In this document: positions 15,600-24,958 of the stretch, piece after piece
Numbering within the stretch: the stretch's first letter is position 1
How the letters are laid out: the number at the start of each line of letters is the position of its first letter
NCBI RefSeq assembly: GCF_008757455.1
Contig: NZ_VCMV01000004.1
Location: 1 to 64,000 of the forward strand
Source: Microvirga brassicacearum
Lineage (GTDB): Bacteria > Pseudomonadota > Alphaproteobacteria > Rhizobiales > Beijerinckiaceae
Direction: 5' to 3'
Length of the DNA: 64,000 nt
Position numbers and translations under genes: made by a program
The notes under the pieces: model-generated
Told to the model about the DNA's origin: nothing
Seen by the model: only the letters and a program-made list of their open reading frames with translations
Database searches by the model: none

Positions 15600-17671
15600 G
15601 ACGCCGCCTCCATCGGACGATATCCCGACGACCCACCTATCGTCGGGATATCGCCGCCTTCGGCGAGGGGGCCGGCGTGATGGCAAGCGGAACGCGTCGG
15701 CGAGCGAAGATATTGCTCGAAGGGCGGCATTTCCGTCGCGCAGCGTGCGCTCGCGCGAAAACACCGGGGGTGGAAATAGCAACCGGAAGGTGGCGAAGCC
15801 GGGTTGGGTATTTCCCCCTGCAGAACGATGCGCCGACGCTTGCGTTGAATTGCCGGATCTGGGACCGGTGCGGCCGACAAGAGGCTTTGCGTGTAGGGGT
15901 GCGTGGCCGCCTCGTAGAGACTGTCGCGCGTGCTCTCTTCGACGATCCGCCCGAGATACATCACGGCGACACGGTCCGAGATATGCCGTACGACCGACAG
16001 ATTATGGGCGATGAAGAGGTAGGACAATCCAAGCTCGCGCTGGAGGTCCTGCAACAAATTGATGATCTGGGCCTGGATCGACACATCGAGTGCGGCGACC
16101 GGTTCGTCGAGGATGAGGAGCCGCGGCTGGAGCGCGAGCGCCCGCGCGATACCAATCCGTTGCTTCTGTCCGCCGGAGAACTCGCGCGGGTAGCGACCGA
16201 GCATCGTGCGGGACAACCCCACCATGTCGAACAGTTCGGCGATCCGCGAAGCGCCGCCCATCTCGTCGTAAATGCCATGGATTCGCAGCGGTTCGGCGAC
16301 GATGTCGGCTACGGTCAAAACCGGATTCAACGACGAATAGGGATCTTGAAAGATGTACTGCATCTGGCGACGGGCCTTGCGTAATCCTGCCCGCCCGAGA
16401 TCCCGGATCGATTGTCCGTTGAACAGGATGTTGCCACCCGTTGCCTTGATGAGGCCCATGACCGCTCGCCCGGTCGTCGTCTTGCCGCAGCCGGATTCGC
16501 CAACGAGACTCACCGTTTCGCCGGCATTGACCGTCAGACTGACCCCGTCGACCGCCCTCACCGACCCGACCGTCCGCCGCAACAACCCAGCCTTCACCGG
16601 AAAATGCACCTTGAGCTGATCGATGATCAGAAGCGGTTCCTTTGCGATCTCTGAGCGGCTGGATTCGCAGCGAGGTTGCGCCGCGATGCCGATCGCGTTC
16701 GTTTGCTCGGAAAAGTGGCAGGCGGAGAATTGCGTCTCGCCGACGCGATGCAACATCGGATCTTCCGTCCGGCACCGGGTGCGATCACGGCCGATGACAC
16801 AGCGCGGATGAAACGCGCAGCCGCTGGGAAGCGCGCTGGGGTTAGGCGGCTGCCCGGGAATCGGATCAAGCCGCCGGTTGCCTGTATCGATTCGGGGAAT
16901 ACTCTGGAGCAGCGCCGCCGTGTAAGGGTGCCGCGGGCGCTTGAAGATCTCGCCCACGGGCCCCGTTTCGACGATCCGTCCGCCATACATCACGGCTACG
17001 CGGTGAGCGATCTCCGCAACGACACCGAGGTCATGCGTGATCAGGATCACGGCCGCCCCGGTCTCCGCCTGGCGCCTCGCCAGCACGGAGAGGACTTGTG
17101 CCTGCACCGTGACATCGAGCGCCGTCGTTGGTTCGTCTGCGAGAATGAGCTTGGGTCGCCCTGCCATCGCCATGGCGATGACCGCGCGCTGACGCATCCC
17201 GCCAGAGAATTGATGCGGATATTGCCCGGCCCGGCCGAGAGGGTCCGCGATGTCGACCTCGCGCAGCAATTCGACAGCACGCGCCGGCGCATCGGCTTTG
17301 CTGAGCCTGCCGTGAGCAACCTGACCTTCGGTGACCTGCCGCCCGACCGGCAAGACCGGGTTCAGGGTCGTCGTCGGATCCTGAAAGATGAATCCGACTT
17401 CCTGCCCTCGCATGTTGCGAAGGCTCTCCGCGTCGGCACCGATCACTTCGGTTCCGCCGAGAAGGATCGAACCCTCGACCTTTGCGGTCGCGGGCAGAAG
17501 GCCGGAGACCGCCAGAGCGGTGACGCTTTTGCCGGAACCGGATTCCCCAACGATGCAAAGCACCTCGTTGGGATAGACATCGAAATCGACGCCGCGCACG
17601 ACCGGCACTCGGCGATCCTGGGACCCGAACGCGACCTCCAACCCGCGAACGGAGAGGACCGGCCCGATCAT
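15596..17671 (-). CDS. Fused two-domain oligopeptide ABC ATPase (DppD-DppF)
   Basis: A 691-aa protein carrying two complete ATPase units in tandem. The first has [28 protein letters not shown] and [14 protein letters not shown]. The second has GESGCGKTTTGRAVMG, FSGGQKQRIGIARALA and LILDEPVAALDVS. Each half ends in the oligopeptide-specific HPRC cysteine motif (AFHPRCVIG, YFHPRCFRA). Most systems encode these as separate DppD and DppF proteins; here they are one chain. It energises the DppBC permeases encoded downstream and is fed by the binding protein at 17712. The final 20 codons include a perfect 14-bp hairpin sequence. Confidence 0.93.
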   Translation of the reverse strand: MIGPVLSVRGLEVAFGSQDRRVPVVRGVDFDVYPNEVLCIVGESGSGKSVTALAVSGLLPATAKVEGSILLGGTEVIGADAESLRNMRGQEVGFIFQDPTTTLNPVLPVGRQVTEGQVAHGRLSKADAPARAVELLREVDIADPLGRAGQYPHQFSGGMRQRAVIAMAMAGRPKLILADEPTTALDVTVQAQVLSVLARRQAETGAAVILITHDLGVVAEIAHRVAVMYGGRIVETGPVGEIFKRPRHPYTAALLQSIPRIDTGNRRLDPIPGQPPNPSALPSGCAFHPRCVIGRDRTRCRTEDPMLHRVGETQFSACHFSEQTNAIGIAAQPRCESSRSEIAKEPLLIIDQLKVHFPVKAGLLRRTVGSVRAVDGVSLTVNAGETVSLVGESGCGKTTTGRAVMGLIKATGGNILFNGQSIRDLGRAGLRKARRQMQYIFQDPYSSLNPVLTVADIVAEPLRIHGIYDEMGGASRIAELFDMVGLSRTMLGRYPREFSGGQKQRIGIARALALQPRLLILDEPVAALDVSIQAQIINLLQDLQRELGLSYLFIAHNLSVVRHISDRVAVMYLGRIVEESTRDSLYEAATHPYTQSLLSAAPVPDPAIQRKRRRIVLQGEIPNPASPPSGCYFHPRCFRASARCATEMPPFEQYLRSPTRSACHHAGPLAEGGDIPTIGGSSGYRPMEAAS
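15618..15653. repeat. 14-bp perfect hairpin in the 3' end of the ATPase gene
   Basis: CGATATCCCGACGA (15618-15631) and TCGTCGGGATATCG (15640-15653) are exact reverse complements around an 8-base loop. The hairpin lies in the last codons of the fused ATPase gene, about 20 bp before the DppC start on the minus strand. No T-run follows, so it is not a classic terminator. It may stabilise the upstream mRNA or tune DppC translation. Confidence 0.7.
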
Positions 17672-17711
17672 TGGCGGGCTCCATAGTGGCGGCGCTTGCG
17701 AGCCGCGCGCC

Positions 17712-19262
17712 TCAAGGCTTGAACCCGACCGTTCGCGCCACGAACAGGTTGTCGATATCGAGCGTGAAGCCACCGACGTTCTTTGCCGCCACGATGAGAC
17801 CCACATCGTACGAATTCGTCGGGATGGCAAAAGCGGTTTCCACCAAAACACGGTTCAGGTTGTCGTATGCGCCTTTCACGTCTGCGCCCGGGCCGAATGT
17901 AGTGTTGACGCGTTCGATCGCGGCGACATACTCCGGATGAGGATGCGGCGTCCCGAGGATTGGATTGTTACTGGTCCGGTAAATACTGTTCGTCGCGACG
18001 CGGGTCGGGAATTTCTGCACGTTGCCTACGGCGCCGAATACCGCATCAAACCGACCTTTCAACAACGCGTCGATGAACTCGGCTCCCTGCTGAAGGTCGA
18101 GCTCAATCTTGACGCCGGCCTTTCCGAGCGAACCTTGCACGACTTGGCTGATCGCGACCGTCGATTCGTCGCTTCCATTCACCAGGAGCTTCCAATTGCT
18201 CATGTCGGCCGGGGATAGCCCGGATGCGGCGAGCAATTCCTTGCCCTTATCGATGTTGAACGCATATTTTTCATTATAGGCCGCGTCGAAAGCCGGGCTT
18301 GCCGGTGCCCACGGCAAAGCGACGACCTCGCCGAGACCCGCATACCCGACCTTCAGAATTCCTTTCCGATCCATCAGATAGTTGAAGGCCTGACGGAATT
18401 TCTCATTCCGGAAAGGACCGCGCGTTGAATTGATGCGGAAGACCTGAACCAGCGGTCCGGGCCCCTGGATGACCTGATAGCCCGAATCCTTCAGCCGCAC
18501 CGCGCTGCGCGAGGTGCCCCCGTAGATGATGTCGGTGGCGCCCGATTCCAGGGCGGCCGTCGCGGCCGCGTCCTCGCTGAAGATCGTGAAGATGACCTCG
18601 TTGGCGATGGGCTCTTTCTCCCGCCAGTAATTCGGGTTGGCGACAAGCCGAATGCGCTGTCCGACGACGCGCTCGCCAAGCATATAGGCGCCCGTTCCGG
18701 CGGGCTTGGTTTCCACAGTGTCGATGCCCGCGGGGTCGATGACGCAAAGAAATTGCAGCAGGTCGGTGATCTGCCGTTCCGGAGCCGGCCCCGTGAAATT
18801 CAGCGTGATGGTCGAGTCGTCGACGACGTTCCAGTCTTTGATGAACGACATCGTCGCGTAGACGTTCTTGCCTTTCTGGGGATCGGCCGCTTTCTTCAGG
18901 GTCGCGGCGACCGCCTGCGCGTTGAACGGAGTCCCGCCGTGGAACTTCACATCCTTGCGAAGCGTCAGCGTCACGGATTTGTTGTCTGGCGCGATTTTCC
19001 ACGCGGAGGCAAGGCTTGGGACAACCTTTCCGTCCGGGGCATATTCCACCAGGCTGTCGTACAGGTTCTTGATCAGCGGAAAATTCACCGTGGAGAATTG
19101 TTGCGGATCGAAGTTCGTCATGTCCGCCAAGATTGCGACTCTGAGCCGTCCTCCCTTGAGATCCGCAGCCTCGACGGTGCCGGCCATAGTACCGGCCGCA
19201 ACAAAGGTCGCAGCTGCGAGAAGCAGCAGGCGCCTGGAGGGGCAAGGAAAACCGACTCTCAT
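17712..19262 (-). CDS. ABC transporter substrate-binding protein, peptide family 5
   Basis: A 516-aa periplasmic binding protein. The signal peptide RRLLLLAAATFVAAGTMAGT is followed by the SBP_bac_5 pattern LRVAILADMTNFDPQQ, then KNLYDSLVEYAPDGKVVPSL and TLRKDVKFHGGTPFNAQAV. It is 40 bp upstream of the fused ATPase gene. The family binds di- and oligopeptides and also other solutes. The neighbouring M81 peptidase genes point to small or modified peptides. Confidence 0.93.
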   Translation of the reverse strand: MRVGFPCPSRRLLLLAAATFVAAGTMAGTVEAADLKGGRLRVAILADMTNFDPQQFSTVNFPLIKNLYDSLVEYAPDGKVVPSLASAWKIAPDNKSVTLTLRKDVKFHGGTPFNAQAVAATLKKAADPQKGKNVYATMSFIKDWNVVDDSTITLNFTGPAPERQITDLLQFLCVIDPAGIDTVETKPAGTGAYMLGERVVGQRIRLVANPNYWREKEPIANEVIFTIFSEDAAATAALESGATDIIYGGTSRSAVRLKDSGYQVIQGPGPLVQVFRINSTRGPFRNEKFRQAFNYLMDRKGILKVGYAGLGEVVALPWAPASPAFDAAYNEKYAFNIDKGKELLAASGLSPADMSNWKLLVNGSDESTVAISQVVQGSLGKAGVKIELDLQQGAEFIDALLKGRFDAVFGAVGNVQKFPTRVATNSIYRTSNNPILGTPHPHPEYVAAIERVNTTFGPGADVKGAYDNLNRVLVETAFAIPTNSYDVGLIVAAKNVGGFTLDIDNLFVARTVGFKP

Positions 19263-19301
19263 GTGACTTCACTCCTGCTCGCAAGGGTTAGGGCGTGTGG
19301 A

Positions 19302-20828
19302 TCACGCTACATTTTGTCTCTCAGCTGGTGGGTTGGTTTTCGCATGGCGAATTGCTCGCCAATCGTCGATTGGATCAAGCGGATAGATCGGCCTTGGAAT
19401 TCTTTTCCATGGCAGCGTGAAGATGTCCGACTGCCCAGGTCCGCGCGTGTCGACACGGATCACCTGCGAAGTTAGCGGCGCGAAATACTGGAAATTGGAG
19501 GCAGTCTTCAGAACCGCCATTTTATAGTCCGTCGGTTCCAACCCGAACGCCTGGTAAACCTGCGGAACGTTGCCCGCGATGCCGCGCAACTCACTGATCA
19601 GCATGGTCACGGGCCCGACTTCGAAAACCACGGCGCGACCCATATCGACATGATTCTGGTGATTGTATTCAAGCTCGACGACACCGCCGCCGATTTTTCG
19701 CACAAATCCCGTGACCTGAAGCGGGTCAAAAAACTCAGAGGCGGCGCTACCGCCGAGCGGCAACGTGACCTGGGCGCCCTCTCCGGCTTCGACCAGCATC
19801 GCGACGGCTTGCGGGGAAATCATGGGAATCAGAGCCTTGCCCTTAATTCCGAGACGCAGGATCGCCTCAAGGATCAGGTTGCTGTCGCCCGCAGCACCTC
19901 CAAAGACGGTGTCGCCGGTGTCGCTGAGAACCACGATTCCGGCTTCTGCTGCATCGGCCATCCGAACTGCCTCGTCGACCGGGACAGCATCCCTCACCTG
20001 GAAATCATCGCGGAGCGACCACGCCAGGTCGGCAAGTTCATCAGCCAGTTTCTCGGCGAGTTCCTGATCGTTGTCGGTGACGACAATGGTGGACCACCCG
20101 CCCTCCGCGACATCCAACCAAGGCTGCATGGGATAGTTTGACGCTTGCAGAACCCGTGGATCGCTTTCCATGCTGCGCGCCCGATCGAACCAGATCTTCA
20201 TCGGTCCGCCCGACGTCAGGAACTGTTCCTGATGCGACAGAAGCGGAATCTTCCGCCAGGCTACCTTTGGCTTGGCGTTTCGAGTGAGGATCCGGATCAA
20301 GAGCTCGGTGCCGATCTTTCCCGTGTCGAAAGGATCGTGCGGCTGAGTGCGATGGCCGACGATAGCCGTGCTCATATCGATGATCTTTTGCGTGACATTG
20401 GCGTGATGATCGAGACCGAGCACAATGGGAATACGATCGCCGAGAATCGATCGGCAGAGTTCAACCTGAGCCCCCTCGACATCGTCGATGTCCTCCGCCG
20501 CGCAAGCGCCATGCAGCTGCAGCGCGAGACCGTCAATCGGACCCGCCGCCTTTAGACCCTGCCTGATCCGGTCTTCAAAAAATTCGTACGCCTCCTTGGT
20601 GATACGCCCCCCGGCGACCGCCAAACTGCGGATGATCGGAATCGTCTCGATGTCGAGGCCGGACTCCTCGACGGCCGCGAGATGCCCGCCAATCTGACCA
20701 TATCCACGGAGCTTGGTGAGAATTTCCTCGCCTTCAAATATTCCGAACGCTTCGTAGTCTCTCAAGGTCGTGAGAACAGGATTGAAATCGTTCGTTTCCT
20801 GAGAGACATGGATGACGGCGATCCTCAT
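19302..20828 (-). CDS. M81-family metallopeptidase (MlrC-like), first copy
   Basis: A 508-aa cytoplasmic protein of the M81/MlrC family. It begins RIAVIHVSQETNDFNPVLT and contains LALQLHGAC, VLGLDHHANVT and HRTQPHDPFDTG, which supply likely zinc ligands. DTGDTVFGGAAGDSN belongs to the C-terminal MlrC_C domain. MlrC hydrolyses the linear breakdown peptide of microcystin; most relatives have unknown small-peptide or amide substrates. The gene is 39 bp upstream of the peptide-binding protein gene, so the enzyme probably cleaves what this importer brings in. Confidence 0.88.
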   Translation of the reverse strand: MRIAVIHVSQETNDFNPVLTTLRDYEAFGIFEGEEILTKLRGYGQIGGHLAAVEESGLDIETIPIIRSLAVAGGRITKEAYEFFEDRIRQGLKAAGPIDGLALQLHGACAAEDIDDVEGAQVELCRSILGDRIPIVLGLDHHANVTQKIIDMSTAIVGHRTQPHDPFDTGKIGTELLIRILTRNAKPKVAWRKIPLLSHQEQFLTSGGPMKIWFDRARSMESDPRVLQASNYPMQPWLDVAEGGWSTIVVTDNDQELAEKLADELADLAWSLRDDFQVRDAVPVDEAVRMADAAEAGIVVLSDTGDTVFGGAAGDSNLILEAILRLGIKGKALIPMISPQAVAMLVEAGEGAQVTLPLGGSAASEFFDPLQVTGFVRKIGGGVVELEYNHQNHVDMGRAVVFEVGPVTMLISELRGIAGNVPQVYQAFGLEPTDYKMAVLKTASNFQYFAPLTSQVIRVDTRGPGQSDIFTLPWKRIPRPIYPLDPIDDWRAIRHAKTNPPAERQNVA

Positions 20829-20961
20829 GTCAGTTCTCCGACTTAGGCGTTGCGCAGAGTTCGTTGACGGAGTTCCGACGCATACGTGACCGTTTCATCC
20901 TTGCCCCCGAAGTAGAACCGATGAAATTACGCTGCAGGTCGAGACCAAGCTGTCTATGACC

Positions 20962-20972
20962 GACTTTAAGTC
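20962..20972. promoter_or_regulatory. Palindrome GACTTTAAGTC upstream of the first M81 gene
   Basis: An 11-bp palindrome with a single central base, located 134 bp upstream of the M81 start and 77 bp past the IclR gene stop. A looser TTCATC/GATGAA pair lies between it and the M81 gene. It is a weak candidate for the operator of this transcription unit. Confidence 0.25.
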
Positions 20973-21048
20973 AGGCTAGTAACGGCAAAAATTCGTGTCA
21001 AGAATAGCCAGTTTCGCCTTGCGGAACAACGGGAACAATAGAGAGCGC

Positions 21049-21861
21049 TCATGAATGCGCCGGCTCGAGTGGCGCGAAGGCGCCACCCTCGAAGCGCGCG
21101 CCCAGTTGAATTGAAATTCTTCGAGCCGCGTTCTTCAGAGCTTCGACGGCATGCACGGTCACGTCGGGTTTCATGCGTCTCTCCGGCGCCGAAAGGCTCA
21201 TGGCCGCGAGCGGGTACCCCGCGCTGTCAAAGAACGGGACGCCAATACACATCAGTCCGTCCTCGTTTTCTCCCATTTCAATCGCGTAGCCGCGCCGCCG
21301 TACATCATCCATCTGACGGCGGAATGCTTTCGCGCTGGTCAGCGTTTTGATGGTCATAGGCCTGAGCCAATCGCCCTGGAACAGATCCTCGCGACTGTCG
21401 GGGAGAAATGCCACGATGGCTTTCCCGAGGGACGTCGAATGAACCGGGTGCCGATCGCCGACGCGCGCATGGATCCGCATCGCACGGTTCGGCTCAACCA
21501 TGTCGACGTAAACGATGTATCTGTCGGAAAGGACAGCCAGGTTCACCGTCTCGTTGAACGTCTCCATGAGTTCGACCATCTCAGGGTGTGCGAGATTGCG
21601 CAGCCGTTGGAGTTTTCTGTCGGCTTTTGCCAGCGCGCGAAAACCGACGCCGACCCCGTAGCGGTCGCGCTTCTGGTCGTGGTGGATAAAGGACGCCGCT
21701 GAAAGCGTCTGGAGATATCGAAACACGGTGGTCTTCGGTAACTTCAGCTCCGAAACAATCTCCGTCAGCGTAACCTCGTGACTTTGCCGAGCGACATGCT
21801 CGAGAACCTGCAGGGCTTTCATCACCGGCTGAACGATATAGTCGTCTCTGCGTTTGTTCAT
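21049..21861 (-). CDS. IclR-family transcriptional regulator
   Basis: A 270-aa regulator. The winged helix covers residues 10-70 (VMKALQVLEHVARQSHEVTL, then LPKTTVFRYLQTLSAASF), and the effector domain has HSTSLGKAIVAFLPD and GYAIEMGENEDGLMCIGVP. A strong GGAGGG precedes ATG 21861. It sits mid-island, between the D-amino-acid deaminase-like gene and the first M81 gene, all on one strand. It is likely a local regulator for the peptide island, perhaps sharing control with the IclR at 24959. Confidence 0.9.
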   Translation of the reverse strand: MNKRRDDYIVQPVMKALQVLEHVARQSHEVTLTEIVSELKLPKTTVFRYLQTLSAASFIHHDQKRDRYGVGVGFRALAKADRKLQRLRNLAHPEMVELMETFNETVNLAVLSDRYIVYVDMVEPNRAMRIHARVGDRHPVHSTSLGKAIVAFLPDSREDLFQGDWLRPMTIKTLTSAKAFRRQMDDVRRRGYAIEMGENEDGLMCIGVPFFDSAGYPLAAMSLSAPERRMKPDVTVHAVEALKNAARRISIQLGARFEGGAFAPLEPAHS

Positions 21862-21912
21862 CGACGCTTCCCTCCCTATGATGTAGCCCGCAATTGCTCT
21901 TCCCCGTTCGCC

Positions 21913-23238
21913 TCAGAAAAACGTCTTCACCGCATCGACGACCCGGTAATCCTCATCGACGACCATGAGCAGGGACCATTTGTCGAACGTCGTGCACGGG
22001 TGTCCGATGCCGAAGCCCACCATATCGCCGACTTGAAGCAGGCTCTCACCGGGAGTGCCGAGATGGCAGTGCTGGTCGTTGAGCGCGACGACGACGTGGC
22101 CGCGCGGCATCGGTTCGGGACGGTCCATCATCCCACCCGGGCGATACCATCGTACCGGCACGGGAAGACCCGAATCGTAACTGACGTCGCGTTTGCCCAT
22201 GGTGAGAATCGTGCGACCGCTCTCGGGCCGCGACTGGACATAGGCCCACACCTCCAAAGCAGGTTCGAGACCACCGGGCGGAAGCCGTAGCGTGGTATCG
22301 GCGACGATCCGGTGAAAGGCAGCCGCGTAACCCATCGCGTCGTGGGTCAGGTAGCAGCCGGAGCGAAGGACACGCAGCAGCGGTCGATCGAAGGAGACGG
22401 CCCCGAGCCGTTCGCCGACCCGGTCGAAAAACGCGGAGCCGCCGGCGCTCAGCACCATCGGGGCGCCCGGCGACAGCAGGCCTTCGTCGTTCGCGACGGC
22501 TGCAATGGCAGCGACTTCGTCGATCAGCCCGTCGGCTGAAGCGGCGTCCGGCAGCAAGCCTTCAAAACACTCAAACCCCGCGAGGACAAGACCGGGTGTG
22601 TCGGCAACGGAACGGGCGACAGCGAGGGCGTCCTTGCGGGTGCGCGCGCCGGTGCGGCCGCCTGTGAACCCGATCTCGACGAGCACGCGCACAGGGTTCT
22701 CCGCAGGCGGAGGATTGCGCCGCGCACCTTCGGCGAGAAGCGCTGTTCCCTGTTCCGTATCGGCGAGACAATAGAGCTCGCAGGCGCTGTCCTGCTGAAG
22801 CGCCCGAAAGCAAGCGTCCACCGATTGCGCGCCGATCGGCTGATTTGCCAGGATGATTCGTTGCACGCCGAAGCGCCGGCACACCTCGAGCTGCTGCACC
22901 GTTGCGACGGTGATGGCCCAGGCTCCGTCGGCGATCTGCCGCTGGAACAGTTGAGGTGCCATGGTCGTCTTGCCATGCGGCGCAACGACAAGCCCGTTCT
23001 CCGCCGCGAAAAGGCTCATCCACCGACTGTTGGCTTTCAGGACGTCGCGTTTGAGAATGGCGAGCGGAAGCGGCAGGTCGCCCGCCAGCATGTTCCAGCC
23101 CTGCGCGCCGATATCGCGAAGGCGGAGACCGGCGGTGCCGAACGGCAGTCCCTTGGTCGAAGGATCGACAACAGAATCCTCCAACTCCCTCAGGTTGAGG
23201 AGCGGCAGCAAAGGGTGCGCCTGTTCGATCAAAGCCAT
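21913..23238 (-). CDS. Alanine-racemase-fold amino-acid deaminase (D-serine dehydratase-like)
   Basis: A 441-aa fold-type III PLP enzyme. GLVVAPHGKTTMAP contains the probable PLP lysine (K90) at the end of the first barrel strand. The C-terminal NDQHCHLG motif supplies the zinc-binding histidine and cysteine of the D-serine dehydratase/D-threonine aldolase family. It should act on a D-amino acid or a beta-hydroxy amino acid released by the peptidases. It overlaps the second M81 gene by 10 bp, so the two are co-translated. This pairing suggests that the imported peptides contain D-residues. Confidence 0.83.
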   Translation of the reverse strand: MALIEQAHPLLPLLNLRELEDSVVDPSTKGLPFGTAGLRLRDIGAQGWNMLAGDLPLPLAILKRDVLKANSRWMSLFAAENGLVVAPHGKTTMAPQLFQRQIADGAWAITVATVQQLEVCRRFGVQRIILANQPIGAQSVDACFRALQQDSACELYCLADTEQGTALLAEGARRNPPPAENPVRVLVEIGFTGGRTGARTRKDALAVARSVADTPGLVLAGFECFEGLLPDAASADGLIDEVAAIAAVANDEGLLSPGAPMVLSAGGSAFFDRVGERLGAVSFDRPLLRVLRSGCYLTHDAMGYAAAFHRIVADTTLRLPPGGLEPALEVWAYVQSRPESGRTILTMGKRDVSYDSGLPVPVRWYRPGGMMDRPEPMPRGHVVVALNDQHCHLGTPGESLLQVGDMVGFGIGHPCTTFDKWSLLMVVDEDYRVVDAVKTFF

Positions 23239-24686
23239 GGATTCGGATCCAGCGGCGCGAGAGGTCGACGCGCCTTCGTGTAAGAGATTTTGGTCGCGTC
23301 GGAGGGATATGGCCCGCCCGTATCGAGGTAGAATATGCTCGCGGCGATCGGCGCGAACGCCGCGTGAAAGTGATTCGAGGATTTCACCACGACGATCTTT
23401 TTTGTGCTCAGGTCGACATCCAGATCGGTGAACACCTGAGGGCTGAAAGTCTGGGCGCGGGTGGACGCGAGCACGACATCGAGATCGCCGATCGTCACTG
23501 CCGCTGCCGGTCCCAGCGATACCCAGCTCTGTTCGAAGGGCACGAGGAGATCCTGCGTCGTCGCACGAACACGCACATGGGCGTCGATCGGCCGACCCGA
23601 AGTCGCAGCCGCCTTGCCGCCGAACCGCAGCGAGATTTCCGCGCCGATACCCGCCGCACGGCAGAACGTGACCGCTACCGGGTCCCAGAGGGCGCCGATT
23701 GCGGCGGGGATTTCAGGGTGGCGAAGCAGCGCTTCCACCATCACGGTCGAGTCCCCCGCCACCCCACCGCCGGGATTGTCCCAGCGATCGGCGAGCACCA
23801 CCGGCCCGCCGGCCACCGCGAGCGCTTCGGCGATTGCCTCATCGGGTTTGAAATGCCGGGGCACGGCTCCACCCAAGCCCCACCCGATGATCTCATGACC
23901 GAGTTGCGCCGCCAAAATTTCGGCCTTGGGAAGGTTGCCGTCAGCGATAACGAGGACCTTTGTCCCCACGTCGTAAACGTCTGCCGCCTGAAATCCATGC
24001 GCGATCGAAATGCTCAGGATACCTTCTCGGCCCTCCAGCGCCTTGATCCGATCGACGAAGCTTCGTCCAGGCTCGCGACTGGTCATGAAGCCGGAAATTG
24101 TCCGGCAATCGAAGACCGCGCTGATCGGCTTCACCTCGCCACGAGCGGCCCGGAGGCAAAGATCGACAAGATCCTCGGCCCGCTCCAGGAAGTCCGTATG
24201 CGGAAATTCCTTGAATGCGACAATCACATCGGCGGCTTCGACCATCTGGTCCGTGAGATGGCAGTGCATGTCGAGTTCGGCGCCGATGATCGCAGCGTTG
24301 CCTGCCAACGCGCGCGACCGCGCGAGCAGATCGCCTTCGCAATCGTCGTAGCTCCGGGCCACCATCGAGCCGTGGAGGCCGAAAAGCACCACGTCCACCG
24401 GCAGCGCCGCTTTGAGCTGATCGAGAATTTCGTCCCGGAGACTTTCGTAAGCCTCCCGCGAGACCAGCCCCGCGGGTTCAGCCCAGGTCGCCGTCCCTTC
24501 GATCAGCGTGAGTCCATCTGCCCGCGCGCGGCGACGCGCGGCGACGACGGGAGCCGAACAGAGCGTCGGCGTTTCCGGATGCGCGCCGGGCGGGCAATAA
24601 AAGGAGGATTCGAACGCGGATCGATCGACATAAAGAGGCGAAAAGGTGTTCGTCTCGGTCGCGAGGGAGGCCACGAAGATCCGCAT
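23229..24686 (-). CDS. M81-family metallopeptidase (MlrC-like), second copy
   Basis: A 485-aa homologue of the 19302 protein, clearly diverged. It begins RIFVASLATETNTFSPLYVD and has VLFGLHGSMVA, IGAELDMHCHLTDQM and FKEFPHTDFLER for metal binding. The C-terminal domain includes ADRWDNPGGGVAGDSTVM. It is first in the operon, with the deaminase-like gene overlapping its end. Two diverged M81 enzymes in one island suggest different peptide substrates or successive steps. Confidence 0.88.
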   Translation of the reverse strand: MRIFVASLATETNTFSPLYVDRSAFESSFYCPPGAHPETPTLCSAPVVAARRRARADGLTLIEGTATWAEPAGLVSREAYESLRDEILDQLKAALPVDVVLFGLHGSMVARSYDDCEGDLLARSRALAGNAAIIGAELDMHCHLTDQMVEAADVIVAFKEFPHTDFLERAEDLVDLCLRAARGEVKPISAVFDCRTISGFMTSREPGRSFVDRIKALEGREGILSISIAHGFQAADVYDVGTKVLVIADGNLPKAEILAAQLGHEIIGWGLGGAVPRHFKPDEAIAEALAVAGGPVVLADRWDNPGGGVAGDSTVMVEALLRHPEIPAAIGALWDPVAVTFCRAAGIGAEISLRFGGKAAATSGRPIDAHVRVRATTQDLLVPFEQSWVSLGPAAAVTIGDLDVVLASTRAQTFSPQVFTDLDVDLSTKKIVVVKSSNHFHAAFAPIAASIFYLDTGGPYPSDATKISYTKARRPLAPLDPNPWL

Positions 24687-24729
24687 TCACAACTCCCTCT
24701 TCCGGCATTTCCCGATGGGGGCCATCAAA

Positions 24730-24757
24730 CTGACGTTCCATTATGTGGGACCGTCAG
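24730..24757. promoter_or_regulatory. 28-bp imperfect palindrome, candidate IclR operator
   Basis: Outer arms CTGACG (24730-24735) and CGTCAG (24752-24757) are perfect, and the core TTCCATTATGTGGGA matches partly. It lies 44 bp upstream of the second M81 gene, in the gap facing the divergent IclR gene. IclR-family sites often have a TTCC-N-GGAA type core, so this is a good candidate for the local regulator. Confidence 0.45.
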
Positions 24758-24777
24758 ATGCCGGATGGGAAATGTAA

Positions 24778-24802
24778 GTTGACATGGGGGGCGGTTGTCA
24801 AC
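24778..24802. promoter_or_regulatory. Inverted repeat GTTGACA/TGTCAAC in the divergent promoter region
   Basis: Perfect 7-base arms at 24778-24784 and 24796-24802 are separated by 11 bases of G-rich sequence. The left arm contains TTGACA, which could act as a -35 element toward the IclR gene at 24959. The right arm could serve the same role for the opposite strand. Confidence 0.35.
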
Positions 24803-24958
24803 TCTCGTTACTTTAGCGTTCTTGCTATTTGGGAGGAGCTACCCCTTGTGCGTCGACCCGCGAAGATGCTCTACTTGGTTTCACAGCGTGACCTATGTAC
24901 ATTCAACGATGTGGAACGAGGATCTGGTGCGGTCGGCCGGCAAGTCAGGTGCAATTGA

